Notes: generated by a model not told the origin, from the letters alone. A DNA stretch of 64,000 bases from Streptomyces sp. NBC_00377 (GCF_036075115.1 NZ_CP107958.1:4154001-4218000); one strand, 5' to 3'; positions 1 through 8,545 are shown, counted from the stretch's first letter. Translations and numbers: made by a program.

Positions 1-295
1 GTGGCGGGTTCCGATGGCCAGAGGTAGTAGACGGCGAAGGTGAATCTGCTCGTGCAGTTGAAGGAGATTGCCTACGGAGCTTGCGGGGGTGGTGGTACGG
101 CGGGCGTGGCTCCTGGGCGGGGCACGAGTGGACGGGGAGGGCGTGTACAGGACAGATGCGGCCGACCAGGCAGGCATCTGCGCGCCCGGGCCGGCGGACC
201 CCGTCCTGATGGCCCCCAGCGGGTGGGAGGAGGGCCCTTCCCCGGGCGTTCTCGATCGCTCGGGACGACATCACCCGAGGAGAGGTACGCCACTC
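1..295. other. no gene recognised
   Basis: I see no coding region here that I can support. Open frames exist on both strands but their translations look like GC-rich noise. A GAGGAGAG purine tract at 278-285 sits just before the rpmB remnant at 296 and is probably its ribosome binding site. The stretch may hold the decayed promoter of the ribosomal protein remnants; I found no convincing Zur-type AT-rich palindrome. Confidence 0.4.
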
Positions 296-543
296 ATGGC
301 CGCGCACTGCGTGCTGACCGCCGTGACCGGCACCCAGCCCGGCTTCGGCAACCGCATCTCCCCCTCGCACCGGCGCACCTCGCGCCGCTTCGACCCCACC
401 ATCCAGTCCAGGCGCTACTGGCTGCCGACCGAGATCCGGCACGTACGGCTACGGCTGAGCACGAAGGGGAGGTGGACCGTCGACACGCTCGGCGTCGAAG
501 CCGCCTGGCGCACATCCGTGCGCGGGGGGGGGTGCGGATCTGA
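296..543 (+). pseudogene. rpmB: frameshifted 50S ribosomal protein L28 paralogue
   Basis: From ATG 296 the translation begins MAAHCVLT and shows L28 hallmarks: GTQPGFGN, SHRRTSRRFDPTIQ, RRYWLP and STKGRWTVD. After GVEAA (about 500) the frame breaks. The expected ending, AHIRARGGVRI-stop, is found in the next frame and stops at 541-543. Restoring a single G after GTCGAAGCCGCC (the missing Val codon base) would rejoin the frames. The stop overlaps the ATG at 543 of the rpsN remnant, as expected for the paralogous ribosomal protein clusters that streptomycetes express under zinc starvation. A sequencing error could explain this gene alone, but the damaged neighbour argues for real decay. Confidence 0.8.
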
Positions 544-905
544 TGGCGAAGAAGATCAAGGTCGCCAAGAACGGCAGACGGCAGACGGCAGACGGCAGAC
601 GGCAGACGGCAGACGGCAGACGGCGGGAGATCGTCGCGCGACACACGGCACGCGACACGCGGCGCGCCGGTCCGAACTGAAGGAGATCGTCCGGCGGCCG
701 ACGTCGACGGAGAGCGAACGGGAGTCCGCGCGGCGGGCGGTGTACTCCCAGCCGCGGGACGCGAGCGCCACGCGCGCGTGCGCAACCGGGACCAGGTGGA
801 CGGGCGCCCGCGCGGGTGCTTCCGCACGTTCGGGCTGTCCCGCGTGAGTCTGCGCGAACGGGCCCACGCGGGCCGTCTCCCCGGGGTGCGGAGATCTTCA
901 CCGGT
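543..905 (+). pseudogene. rpsN: decayed 30S ribosomal protein S14 paralogue with repeat expansion
   Basis: ATG 543 opens MAKKIKVAKN, the N-terminus of an S14 protein. A run of seven CGGCAGA units then inserts two GRRQTAD copies in frame before RRREIVAR. The frame is lost near 640 and stops at 676-678. Downstream pieces of S14 appear in other frames: ELKEIVRRPTS and QPRDASATR (about 675-775), then RNRDQVDGRPRG and FGLSRVSLRERAHAG (about 780-875). At least two indels are needed, and the usual KSSW C-terminus with its stop is gone. S14 is normally about 101 residues. This gene cannot give a functional protein as read. Confidence 0.8.
572..620 (+). repeat. heptanucleotide tandem repeat (CGGCAGA)x7
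   Basis: Seven perfect tandem copies of CGGCAGA lie inside the rpsN remnant. A single copy would keep S14 in frame as AKNGRRREIVAR, so six additional copies (42 bp) add exactly 14 residues in frame. This looks like replication-slippage expansion. Confidence 0.9.
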
Positions 906-1092
906 AGACCGACAGGCCTTTCCCGGCGGGCACAGGCCGTCCCCATAGAGCGCGGGCCTTGCCCGGTGGTCACAGGCCGTCCCCAGGGTTCTGCCGGGGC
1001 TTGCTGGTAGCTTGCTGCGGTCCTTACGGTGCTCACGGCCCTCACGTTCCGTCCAGTCGAGCGGCCGGCCGGCTACAGCTTGGGAGCTTGCA

Positions 1093-1611
1093 GTGACTTC
1101 GGCGAACTTCTCGCGGGGCGCGTTCCGTCGGCCGGTGCGGGCCACGGCCACCGCCGTGGCCGCCGCGTTGGCGGGTGTGCTCATGCTGACCGCGTGCAGC
1201 GACGACGGCGGGTCCGACGACGGCTCCTCCGCGACACCGACGGCGACCGCGGACACCGCGGGTGCGAGCGGCGCGACGGACTCCGCCTCCACCGCCTCCG
1301 GTGAGCTGGAGGGCAGTTGGCTCGCCACGACGGACGGCAAGGCCGTCGCCCTGATCATCACCGGGAAGCAGGCCGCCCTCTTCGTGACCGGCGGGGCCGT
1401 GTGCAGCGGGACCGCCGGTGAGGAGGCGGGCATGCAGATGATCCACCTCAAGTGCACCAGCGGGAAGGGAGACCGGACGACCGGCATGGTCGGCTCCGTC
1501 GACAAGAAGTCCCTCGAGGTCACCTGGTCCGGCGCGGTGGGCAAGGAGGCGTTCACCAAGGCGCAGGGCGGCCAGTGGCCGTCGGGGCTGCCGACTCCGG
1601 GCCTCGGGTAG
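1093..1611 (+). CDS. small secreted lipoprotein, unknown function
   Basis: A 172-residue protein. GTG 1093 is preferred because a GGGAG ribosome binding site (1082-1086) lies just upstream and the resulting N-terminus (TSANFSRGAFRRPVRATATA) is a classic basic n-region. A hydrophobic stretch follows, ending in a lipobox LMLTAC around residue 35. A Ser/Thr/Asp linker then leads to a folded C-terminal half containing GSWLATTDGKAVAL and two Cys residues (GAVCSGT and HLKCTSG) that could form a disulfide. It is anchored on the outer membrane leaflet. I do not recognise the domain. It is followed by a second lipoprotein on the same strand, 94 bp on. Confidence 0.75.
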   Translation: MTSANFSRGAFRRPVRATATAVAAALAGVLMLTACSDDGGSDDGSSATPTATADTAGASGATDSASTASGELEGSWLATTDGKAVALIITGKQAALFVTGGAVCSGTAGEEAGMQMIHLKCTSGKGDRTTGMVGSVDKKSLEVTWSGAVGKEAFTKAQGGQWPSGLPTPGLG

Positions 1612-1705
1612 CGAAGCGGTCACGAGAGCGGGGGGCGCGCGACGGTTGCCCGCACGCGTGCGTGATGATCCTTCGAGCACCGTCACAAGACCCGAGGGAC
1701 CACTC

Positions 1706-2269
1706 ATGCGCGCCGTTCCCATCACCGTCACCGCTCTCGCCGCGGCCCTGCTCCTCACCGCCTGCGGCGGCGGGGACGACAGCGGCTCCGGCGGCGACGA
1801 GAGCAAGGGCGCCGCATCCGCCGGCGCCACCGGCTCGACCGGCTCCACCGGCACCACCTGCGCCGCCGGCGACCTCGGCCAGGAGGTCGGCCCCGTCGAC
1901 GCCGCGCCCGCCGCCGGTGACAGCGGCAACGTCACCGTCACGCTCACCAACAAGGGCGCCGACTGCACCCTGGACGGCTTCCCCACCGTCGAGCTGACCG
2001 CCGACGGGGCCACCGCGACCGTGGCGAAGGACGAGGCCGCCAAGGCACAGGCGCTCGCCCTTCCGGCGCAGGGAACCGTCTCCTTCACGATCACCTATGT
2101 GCGTGGCGAACAGGGCGGCGACAAGAGCCTCGCCGTCAAGACGGTGAAGTACGGTCTGCCGGGCGCCTCGGCCGACCAGAGTTTCCCCTGGTCGTACGGC
2201 GACGTCAGCCTCAAGAGCGACAAGGTGGCGGACGCGACGGTGAGCGGTTTCCAGCAGGCGGGCGACTGA
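1706..2269 (+). CDS. DUF4232 domain lipoprotein
   Basis: A 187-residue lipoprotein starting at ATG 1706 behind a GAGGGA site (1693-1698). Residues 1-20 form a signal peptide ending in lipobox LLLTAC. A Gly/Ser-rich spacer follows. The C-terminal domain holds CAAGDLGQEVG, VTVTLTNKGADCTLDGFPTV and later VKYGLPG, the pattern of the DUF4232 family, common and often multicopy in Streptomyces. DUF4232 proteins are extracellular with no established biochemical role. Two Cys residues (CAAGD and ADCTL) probably pair. Confidence 0.85.
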   Translation: MRAVPITVTALAAALLLTACGGGDDSGSGGDESKGAASAGATGSTGSTGTTCAAGDLGQEVGPVDAAPAAGDSGNVTVTLTNKGADCTLDGFPTVELTADGATATVAKDEAAKAQALALPAQGTVSFTITYVRGEQGGDKSLAVKTVKYGLPGASADQSFPWSYGDVSLKSDKVADATVSGFQQAGD

Positions 2270-2313
2270 TCGTCCGAGGACCGGCCCCTCCGGGATCCAC
2301 AGCGCACTTCCGG

Positions 2314-2332
2314 CCGGATCTGTCGGATCCGG
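2314..2332. terminator. short stem-loop between convergent genes
   Basis: A perfect 7-bp stem, CCGGATC (2314-2320) and GATCCGG (2326-2332), with a 5-nt loop lies between the stops of the DUF4232 gene (+) and the DUF2786 gene (-). No T-tract follows. It could serve as a bidirectional terminator. Confidence 0.4.
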
Positions 2333-2391
2333 TCGACGTCAGGACCGACGAGCGCCGGTCCGTGGCGGAGGCGCCGCGGCGGCCGCAGGGC

Positions 2392-3570
2392 TCACGGCAG
2401 CCGGGGCCGGGGCCGCATCCGGGCCCGGTCCGCGGCTTCGGCGCCCTCGGTCCAGCCCGCCTCGTCGGTGACCCCGCGCAGACGGGTCGAGACCGTCTGC
2501 GGGAACATCGCGTCCGTCGCCGCGGTGACCGCGACCTCGCGGGAGGCGAGGACCGGCAGCAGGTCGTCGGCCACCTGGGTCCCGGCGGCGGCCGTCACCT
2601 CGCCGAGCCGGGTACCGATGCGGTGCGCGTAGGCGGCGAGGAAGGACTGCCGGAAGGTCTTGGTCCGTCTGCGGCCGCCGGCCCGCTGGGCCGCCTCCGC
2701 CTTCGCCATCGCGGACTGCGCCTGCACCAGCAGTGAGGTGTAGAGCAGTTCCACCGCCTCGAGGTCTGCCTCGAAGCCGACGACGGTGGAGAAGGCGAAG
2801 GGCTCGTTCCACACCGCCCGGCAGTGGTTGGCTCCGGCGACCGCGTCCAGCAGCACCGCCTTGGCCTGCTCGTACGGCGCCTCGACGCCGATCCGGCAGG
2901 CGCCCGGCGCGTCCGGGGACGGGGCCTGGGCGTCCAGCAGGGCCTCGTCCACACTGTGCCGGGCCATCAGCTCCTGCGCCTTCGCCGTGAGCGCCTCCGC
3001 CTCCTGCGGGAACCCGGTCGCCTCGGCCTTGGCGAGCAGGGCGCGGATGCGGGTGAGCATGCGGGAGTGCGAGCCTGGGCGGGACTGCCGGTGCGGCTCC
3101 TGCTCCTGGAGGGGTTCGAGGGCGGGCAGCCGCAGCAGCAGGCGGTAGAGCTCCAGGACCGTGGTGGCCTGCGAGAAGCGGTCGGTGGCGGACTGAGCGG
3201 GCATGTCGGCGGTCAGGTCCGCGAGCTGGGCCGCCCAGCGCCGGCCGCGCTGCCGGTCGTCGCCCGCCTGCGCGTGGATCAGCGCCGTCACCAGGGTGAC
3301 GTGGACGTCGTCCAGCTCGCGCCTCACGAGCCGCACGAGGTCGGCGGGCTGCCAGCCGCGCCGCCAGGCGGCCGCCACGAACTCCGTGCCGCGCCGGGCC
3401 AGTTCGGCGTCCGTCGAGGGGTCGGCGGCGAGGAGCGACGCGCCGGTGTCGAGGGCGGTGTCGGCGGTGTCGTAGAGGGCGGTCCGGAAGGCGCGTTCAA
3501 CGGCGCCGGAGGGGTCGCCGGCCGGGCTGCCGTCGTCGTCGCCGGGGGTGCTGCGGTCGGTGCTGCTCAC
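2392..3570 (-). CDS. DUF2786 domain protein
   Basis: A 392-residue cytoplasmic protein of unknown function. The N-terminal half is helical and rich in Ala/Asp/Arg. The DUF2786 core lies around residues 165-215: LTRIRALLAKAEATGFPQEA, LTAKAQELMARHSVDEALL. A further helical region with FRQSFLAAYAHRIGTRL follows, a segment usually found in this family. No signal peptide or membrane segment is visible. It is divergent from the HTH/Clp-N gene, 150 bp away, and the tandem operator at 3684-3720 sits between them, so the two may share control. Confidence 0.8.
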   Translation of the reverse strand: MSSTDRSTPGDDDGSPAGDPSGAVERAFRTALYDTADTALDTGASLLAADPSTDAELARRGTEFVAAAWRRGWQPADLVRLVRRELDDVHVTLVTALIHAQAGDDRQRGRRWAAQLADLTADMPAQSATDRFSQATTVLELYRLLLRLPALEPLQEQEPHRQSRPGSHSRMLTRIRALLAKAEATGFPQEAEALTAKAQELMARHSVDEALLDAQAPSPDAPGACRIGVEAPYEQAKAVLLDAVAGANHCRAVWNEPFAFSTVVGFEADLEAVELLYTSLLVQAQSAMAKAEAAQRAGGRRRTKTFRQSFLAAYAHRIGTRLGEVTAAAGTQVADDLLPVLASREVAVTAATDAMFPQTVSTRLRGVTDEAGWTEGAEAADRARMRPRPRLP

Positions 3571-3683
3571 CGGTCGATCGTGTCACGGGGCGCGGCGGCG
3601 GAACCGGGCGGTGCCCGGGAGCCGCCGAGAGCCCATGGGAACGCCCGCGGCGGCCGGACGCACCCACGCAAGTGACAACCCTG

Positions 3684-3720
3684 GGTTGACACCCTCCTAC
3701 TGTCAACCTACGGTTGACAC
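3684..3720 (+). promoter_or_regulatory. leaderless promoter overlapped by inverted-repeat operators
   Basis: Three 8-bp half-sites form two perfect inverted repeats: GGTTGACA (3684-3691), TGTCAACC (3701-3708) and GGTTGACA (3712-3719), with spacers of 9 and 3 nt. The first contains an ideal -35 TTGACA (3686-3691). A 17-nt spacer leads to TACGGT (3709-3714), a good actinobacterial -10, and transcription would then start about 7 nt on, at the A of ATG 3721. No ribosome binding site is present, so the mRNA is probably leaderless. A protein bound at these sites would cover the whole promoter. Confidence 0.75.
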
Positions 3721-4518
3721 ATGACGACCTCACGATCCGGGGCCACCGCGCCCGTCCGCCTCGACGACCTCATCGACGCCATCAAGAAGGTCCACGACGA
3801 GCCGCTCGACCAGCTTCAGGACGCCGTCATCGCCGCAGACCACCTGGGCGACGTGGCGGACCACCTCATCGGTCACTTCGTCGACCAGGCCCGCCGCTCG
3901 GGGGCCTCCTGGACCGACATCGGCCGGAGCATGGGCGTCACCCGGCAGGCCGCCCAGAAGCGGTTCGTGCCGAAGGAATCGGCCGACCTCGACGCGAGCC
4001 AGGGGTTCAGCCGCTACACCCCCCGCGCGCGGAGCGTGGTGATGGCCGCCCACAGCGCGTCCAGGACCGCAGGCAACGCCGAAGGGCTGCCCGCCCACCT
4101 CGTCCTCGGCCTGCTCACCGAGCCGGAGGCCCTCGCGGCGAAGGCGATCGCCGAGCAGGGCGTCTCCCTGGAGGCGGTCCGCGAGGCCGCTGCCGCGGCG
4201 CTCCCGCCGGCCGTCGAGGACGCGCCCGAGCTGGTCCCCTACGGTCCGGAGGCCAAGAAGGTCCTGGAACTCACCTTCCGCGAGGCGCTCCGCCTCGGCC
4301 ACAACTACATCGGCACCGAACACATCCTGCTGGCACTGCTGGAGTTCGAGAACGGCGAGGGCGTCCTCAGCGGCCTCGGCATCGACAAGACCGGCACCGA
4401 GCGGTACGTGGCCAAGGCCCTGGCCGCGATCTCGACGCAGCTGAAGCAGGAACAGCAAGAGGAACAGGGCCAGGGCCAGGAACAGGAACAGGGCCAGGAG
4501 GGGCAGCCGGAGGGCTAG
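3721..4518 (+). CDS. HTH-containing Clp N-terminal domain protein
   Basis: A 265-residue protein without AAA+ modules. Residues 1-60 are helical. Residues 61-85 (GASWTDIGRSMGVTRQAAQK) read as a helix-turn-helix. Two Clp-N repeats follow (about 100-165 and 175-235), with YTPRARSVVMAAH, EGLPAHLVLGLL, TFREALRLGHNYIGTEHILL and LLEFENGEGV. The tail is a Gln/Glu/Gly run (about 240-265). Clp-N normally binds adaptors or misfolded substrates at ClpA/ClpC. Here it is joined to a putative DNA-binding domain, and its own start is covered by inverted repeats, so an autoregulator that senses Clp substrates or adaptors is a reasonable inference. Confidence 0.8.
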   Translation: MTTSRSGATAPVRLDDLIDAIKKVHDEPLDQLQDAVIAADHLGDVADHLIGHFVDQARRSGASWTDIGRSMGVTRQAAQKRFVPKESADLDASQGFSRYTPRARSVVMAAHSASRTAGNAEGLPAHLVLGLLTEPEALAAKAIAEQGVSLEAVREAAAAALPPAVEDAPELVPYGPEAKKVLELTFREALRLGHNYIGTEHILLALLEFENGEGVLSGLGIDKTGTERYVAKALAAISTQLKQEQQEEQGQGQEQEQGQEGQPEG

Positions 4519-4624
4519 CGGCCGCGGGAGCGGGGAGGCGGGGAGCGGCCGCGAGCGATGCCGCGCGAGGCGGGGAGCGGCCGCGTGCATCCGCACTGTC
4601 AGACCCTGCTGCCACACTCGCAGC

Positions 4625-6382
4625 ATGGCCGACCGGTGGGCACTCGCTCCGGCCGAGGACGGTGGCGTGGAACTCGCCCCCCTCGGTCCCGGCGGGCTGC
4701 GCGCGGGTCCGGTGCTGCGGGAGGCGGACCCGGCGCTGGCGGTGCGTGAGCGGCCCGACGTCACCCGATGGGTCTGGCGTTCCACGGCCGAGGTGTATCC
4801 GCGGCTGCTCGCCACGGGGGTGCGAGTGCAACGGTGCTATGACGTCGAGGACGCCGAGACCCTCCTCCTGGGCCATGAGGGGCGCTCCGGCGAGCCCCGC
4901 TCGGCGGCCGCCGCGCTGGCCAGGCTGCGCGGTGGCCCCGTACCGCCGGACCCCCCGCAGCGCTCCGCCGCGCCCGGCGCGCAGTCCTCGCTGTTCGAGG
5001 CGCAGGACACCGCCGTCCGGCTGCCGCTCGACGAGCTCCTCGCCGTCTACGCCGAGCAGCAGCGGCGGCACGAGCGGGCCGAACACCCGGAGCGGATGCG
5101 GCTGCTGACGGCGGCCGAGTCGGCCGGGATGCTGGTGGCCGCAGAGATGAACCGGGCGGGGCTGCCGTGGAGCGCGGACGTGCACCGCGCGGTCCTGCAC
5201 GACCTGCTCGGCGAGCGGTACGCGGGAGGGGGCGAGCCCCGGCGGCTCGCGGAGCTGGCCGACGAGGTGTCGACCGCGTTCGGGCGCCGGGTCCGCCCCG
5301 ACCTGCCCGCCGACGTGGTCAAGGCCTTCGCGCAGGCCGGCATCCGGATCAGGTCCACCCGGCGCTGGGAGATCGAGTCCCTCGACCATCCGGCCGTGAA
5401 GCCGCTGATCGAGTACAAGAAGCTATACCGCATCTGGGTGGCCCACGGCTGGTCCTGGTTGCAGGACTGGGTGCGGGACGGCCGGTTCCGGCCGGAGTTC
5501 CTCGCGCACGGCACGGTCACCGGGCGCTGGGTGACCAACGGCGGGGGCGCCCTCCAGATCCCCAAGGTCATCCGGCGGGCGGTGGTCGCCGACCCGGGCT
5601 GGCGGCTCGTCGTCGCCGACGCCGACCAGATGGAGCCGCGCGTGCTGGCGGCGATCTCCCGCGACCCCGGTCTGATGGAGGTCGCGGGCCGGGAGACGGA
5701 CCTCTACCAGTCGGTCTCCGACCGCGCCTTCTCCGGTGACCGCGCCCAGGCGAAGCTCGCCGTCCTCGGCGCGGTCTACGGCCAGACCTCCGGTGACGGG
5801 CTGAAGAACCTCGCCGCGCTGCGCCGCCGCTTCCCGCGCGCGGTGGCGTACGTCGACGAGGCGGCCCGGGCCGGCGAGGAGGGCCGGCTCGTGCGGACCT
5901 GGCTCGGCCGCACCTGCCCACCGGCGGCCGGCACGGGCGACGAGGGGACGGAGGAGGCCGGCATCCCCGTCGACCCGGGCGGGCCCGGCGGCCAGGGCGG
6001 TCCCCATGATCTTGGTGGCTCAGGTGGCTCAGGCGGAGACGACGAGAACGCGGACGGCCGGCACTGGGTACCGGGTCACGCCTCGAGCAACGCACGCGCG
6101 CGTGGCCGCTTCGCCCGCAACTTCGTCGTGCAGGGCAGCGCCGCCGACTGGGCGCTGCTGCTGCTCGCCGCGCTACGGCGCGCATGTGCCGGGATGGCGG
6201 CCGAGCTGGTCTTCTTCCAGCACGACGAGGTGATCGTGCACTGTCCCGAGGAGGAGGCCGAGACGGTCGTCGCCGCGATCCGGGAGGCGTCCGAGCTGGC
6301 CGGGCGGCTGACGTTCGGGGAGACGCCGGTGCGGTTCCCGTTCACGACGGCGGTGGTGGAGTGCTACGCCGACGCCAAATAG
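4625..6382 (+). CDS. PolI-like (family A) DNA polymerase, exonuclease domain degenerate
   Basis: 585 residues, related to the class annotated as bifunctional 3'-5' exonuclease/DNA polymerase in Streptomyces, a second PolI-like protein besides PolA. The first ~170 residues occupy the exonuclease position, but I see no clear DxE exonuclease motif. The polymerase domain is clear: GRWVTNGGGALQIPKVIRRA, motif A DADQMEPRVLAAIS (about residues 332-345), motif B RAQAKLAVLGAVYGQTSGDG, and motif C FFQHDEVIVH with the catalytic HDE. A Gly-rich insertion (about 440-480) sits between motifs B and C. It lacks the 5' nuclease domain of PolA. A role in repair or end processing is inferred. Confidence 0.85.
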   Translation: MADRWALAPAEDGGVELAPLGPGGLRAGPVLREADPALAVRERPDVTRWVWRSTAEVYPRLLATGVRVQRCYDVEDAETLLLGHEGRSGEPRSAAAALARLRGGPVPPDPPQRSAAPGAQSSLFEAQDTAVRLPLDELLAVYAEQQRRHERAEHPERMRLLTAAESAGMLVAAEMNRAGLPWSADVHRAVLHDLLGERYAGGGEPRRLAELADEVSTAFGRRVRPDLPADVVKAFAQAGIRIRSTRRWEIESLDHPAVKPLIEYKKLYRIWVAHGWSWLQDWVRDGRFRPEFLAHGTVTGRWVTNGGGALQIPKVIRRAVVADPGWRLVVADADQMEPRVLAAISRDPGLMEVAGRETDLYQSVSDRAFSGDRAQAKLAVLGAVYGQTSGDGLKNLAALRRRFPRAVAYVDEAARAGEEGRLVRTWLGRTCPPAAGTGDEGTEEAGIPVDPGGPGGQGGPHDLGGSGGSGGDDENADGRHWVPGHASSNARARGRFARNFVVQGSAADWALLLLAALRRACAGMAAELVFFQHDEVIVHCPEEEAETVVAAIREASELAGRLTFGETPVRFPFTTAVVECYADAK

Positions 6383-6514
6383 GCGGGGCGCGGCGAAACG
6401 GGAGGGAGCGACGGGGGCGGGGCGGAGCGGCCGAGGGTGGGGGGAACGAAGAGGGATGGGCGAGTGGGCGGAGGGGTGAACGCTGTCGCGGCGTGTCGCG
6501 CGAGGGTGGGCCGA

Positions 6515-7489
6515 TCAGATGACCGGCGGCCGGCCCAGCCGGGTCAGCCGCCACACCGTCCGCCACTTCATGGGCCGCCGCTGTCCGGCCGGCTTGCGCA
6601 CGCCCTCGGCGAACCCGGCGAACCAGGCTTTGAGACCGCCGAGCGAGCGGGTGCGCAGCAGGGTGACGGCGATCCAGACGCCCAGGTGGACGGGGACGAG
6701 GGGCAGCGGAAGATTGCGCCGGACCAGCCAGACCCGGTTCCGGGCCGTGACGCGGTGGTAAATCGCGTGCCGGGCGGGCGAGGTCTTGGGGTGCTGGAGC
6801 AGCAGCTCGGGCGCGTAGAGGATCTTCCAGCCGGCGTCGGTCGCCCGCCAGGCCAGGTCGGTCTCCTCGTGCGCGAAGAAGAACTCGGCGGGCCAGTCGC
6901 CGGTCTCGGCGAGCATGGCCATGCTCAGGGCGTGGCCGCCGCCGAGGAACCCGGTCACGTATCCGCCCTGCATCGGGTCCGAGGCGCCGACCCTCGGCAC
7001 ATGGCGACGCTGCGTCTCGCCGTGCTCGTCGGCGATGCGGAAGCCGACGATGCCGAGGCGCGGGTCGGCGGCGTACAGGTCACGGACTCGGCGCAGCACA
7101 TCGGCGTCGACGAGCAGGCCGTCGTCGTCGAGTTCGACCACGACGTCCACGTCGCCGTGGTCACGGAGGCGGGCGAGGGCGACATTACGGCCGCCGGGGC
7201 AGCCGAGGTTCTCGTCCACGTCGATCGTGGTGACCTCGCCGGGCAGGGAGAGCCGGCGGGCGAATTCGGGGAGCTCGCAGCCGTTTCCGACGATCACGAT
7301 GCGGGCGGGCGCCAGGTCCTGCTTGGCCACCGACTCCAGCAGCGCGTCGACCTCGGCGGGCCGGTTCCCCATGGTCACCACGGCAACGGCGATCCTCGGC
7401 TCCACCACAGCCCCCACGTCCACCACGTCCCTCACTTCGTCCGGCCCTCGACGCGACCGCGTCCGTCCACGAACGGGCCCGTCGTTCAC
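6515..7489 (-). CDS. family 2 glycosyltransferase
   Basis: About 300 residues in the GT-A fold: IAVAVVTMGNRPAEVDALL, VGNG, GCPGGRNVAL and the metal-binding VVELDDDGLL. These are followed by GFLGGGHALSM and a FFFAHEETDLAWR motif typical of bacterial GT2 enzymes such as rhamnosyl- or galactofuranosyl-like transferases. A hydrophobic segment near residues 260-285 may contact the membrane. The longest frame starts at GTG 7489 without a good ribosome binding site. GTG 7408 or a neighbour, just before EPRIAVAVV, is a better start. Acceptor and donor cannot be read from the sequence. No other polysaccharide genes are adjacent. Confidence 0.8.
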   Translation of the reverse strand: MNDGPVRGRTRSRRGPDEVRDVVDVGAVVEPRIAVAVVTMGNRPAEVDALLESVAKQDLAPARIVIVGNGCELPEFARRLSLPGEVTTIDVDENLGCPGGRNVALARLRDHGDVDVVVELDDDGLLVDADVLRRVRDLYAADPRLGIVGFRIADEHGETQRRHVPRVGASDPMQGGYVTGFLGGGHALSMAMLAETGDWPAEFFFAHEETDLAWRATDAGWKILYAPELLLQHPKTSPARHAIYHRVTARNRVWLVRRNLPLPLVPVHLGVWIAVTLLRTRSLGGLKAWFAGFAEGVRKPAGQRRPMKWRTVWRLTRLGRPPVI

Positions 7490-7575
7490 CTAGATGTTGC
7501 CTCAGGTGCGGACGTTGCTCCGACACCGCCTCATTCTGCTTCGATTTCCCACCGGTTCGGCCCGGGCCGCGACCG

Positions 7576-8010
7576 TCAGCGACCGTCCGCCGTGCGCCGG
7601 TTCTCCCTGCGGCGGACGAACTTGAGCCCTGACCAGTCCTCCCCCAGCATCGCCACCTTCACGTCCACGACGCCGAGCGGGAGGAAGAGGTCGCGCAGCG
7701 CGTTCTCGGTGAGGTCGCTGACATGTCCTGCGGCCTTGCGGGGCCAGGCGATCCACAGCATGGCGTCGTCGGCGAGTTCGCGGACCAGGGACGCGGTCTC
7801 GGCGGCGAGGTCGGCACGGCTGCGGTAGAAGGCCACCGTGATGTCGGCGTCTCGGGGGCCGCCGGGGGCGAGGTGGACGCCGTCCGGGAGTCCGGGAACG
7901 TCCCAGCCGGGCGCGGCGTGCCGCAGTCGAACGCGATGGCCGGGCTTGACGCCGAGCTTCCTGGCGAGGGGGGTGCCGGAGTAGCCGCCGCCGGCCGGGG
8001 TGTCGCTCAC
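7576..8010 (-). CDS. DUF3052 domain protein
   Basis: A 144-residue cytoplasmic protein. The opening GGYSGTPLARKLGVKPGHRV, the middle ADITVAFYRSRADL and WIAWPRKA, and the end VDVKVAMLGEDWSGLKFVRR match the DUF3052 family. Such proteins are small, widespread in actinobacteria and uncharacterised. It appears monocistronic. About 500 bp of non-coding DNA separates it from the divergent FG-GAP gene. Confidence 0.85.
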   Translation of the reverse strand: MSDTPAGGGYSGTPLARKLGVKPGHRVRLRHAAPGWDVPGLPDGVHLAPGGPRDADITVAFYRSRADLAAETASLVRELADDAMLWIAWPRKAAGHVSDLTENALRDLFLPLGVVDVKVAMLGEDWSGLKFVRRRENRRTADGR

Positions 8011-8545
8011 CGTCCCACCGTAGCCGCGGACCGTAGGCGTCAGGCTGTTCGGCTGCTCCGTGGCGAGCGCAGAGGTGACCGGCGGTACCGGCGCGCGAGG
8101 CGCCGTCCCGCCCGGTGCTCAGGACTTTTTGCTGACGCCATGACAATTCAGTGTCTGCTTTTGGCTTTTACTGTGTACGTTCTGTGCCGGGGGAGCGAAC
8201 ATCACCGTCGCATGCCTGCCGCCGACGCCCTGACCGCCGTCCGGCCGCGGGCCGCTTCGGGCGCGGATGGTCGCAGATCTCGTATCTGCTCTGTCCGGCG
8301 TGCGAAGGAGTTGTTCCGTGGCGTCGCCGTCCGCCCGCGAAGTGGCGCCGCTTCCCGTGGCAGGTCTGCCGCCGGCCGCGCTCACCGTCCCCGCAGACCC
8401 GACAGGCACGACAGACGCCGCGGCCACGCGTGCCGGTCGATGCTCCGCGCCCCTTCGGCACCCGCGCTCCTCGCCCTCCCCGTGAACACGGCCCGTCCGT
8501 CCCGCTGAACCGATCCCGATGCCCTCTCCTCATCCTGGAGTCCGT
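8011..8545. other. divergent intergenic region
   Basis: About 535 bp without a supportable gene between DUF3052 (-) and the FG-GAP gene (+). A conspicuous AT-rich island at about 8130-8185 (TTTTTGCTGACGCCATGACA, then TTTTGGCTTTTACTG) is the likely location of the divergent promoters. I could not assign exact -35 and -10 boxes. Confidence 0.4.

Noticed and set aside
572..620. CRISPR-like array
   Set aside because: The 7-bp units are strictly tandem with no spacers; it is a slippage repeat inside a gene remnant.
68..847. A long plus-strand frame covering the rpmB and rpsN remnants read as one novel protein
   Set aside because: It simply joins L28 and S14 sequence through frameshifts and the heptanucleotide repeat; homology shows two separate genes.
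294..2094. Long minus-strand frames opposite the ribosomal remnants and the two lipoproteins
   Set aside because: They are antisense shadows caused by high third-position GC; the sense strand carries clear signal peptides and domains.
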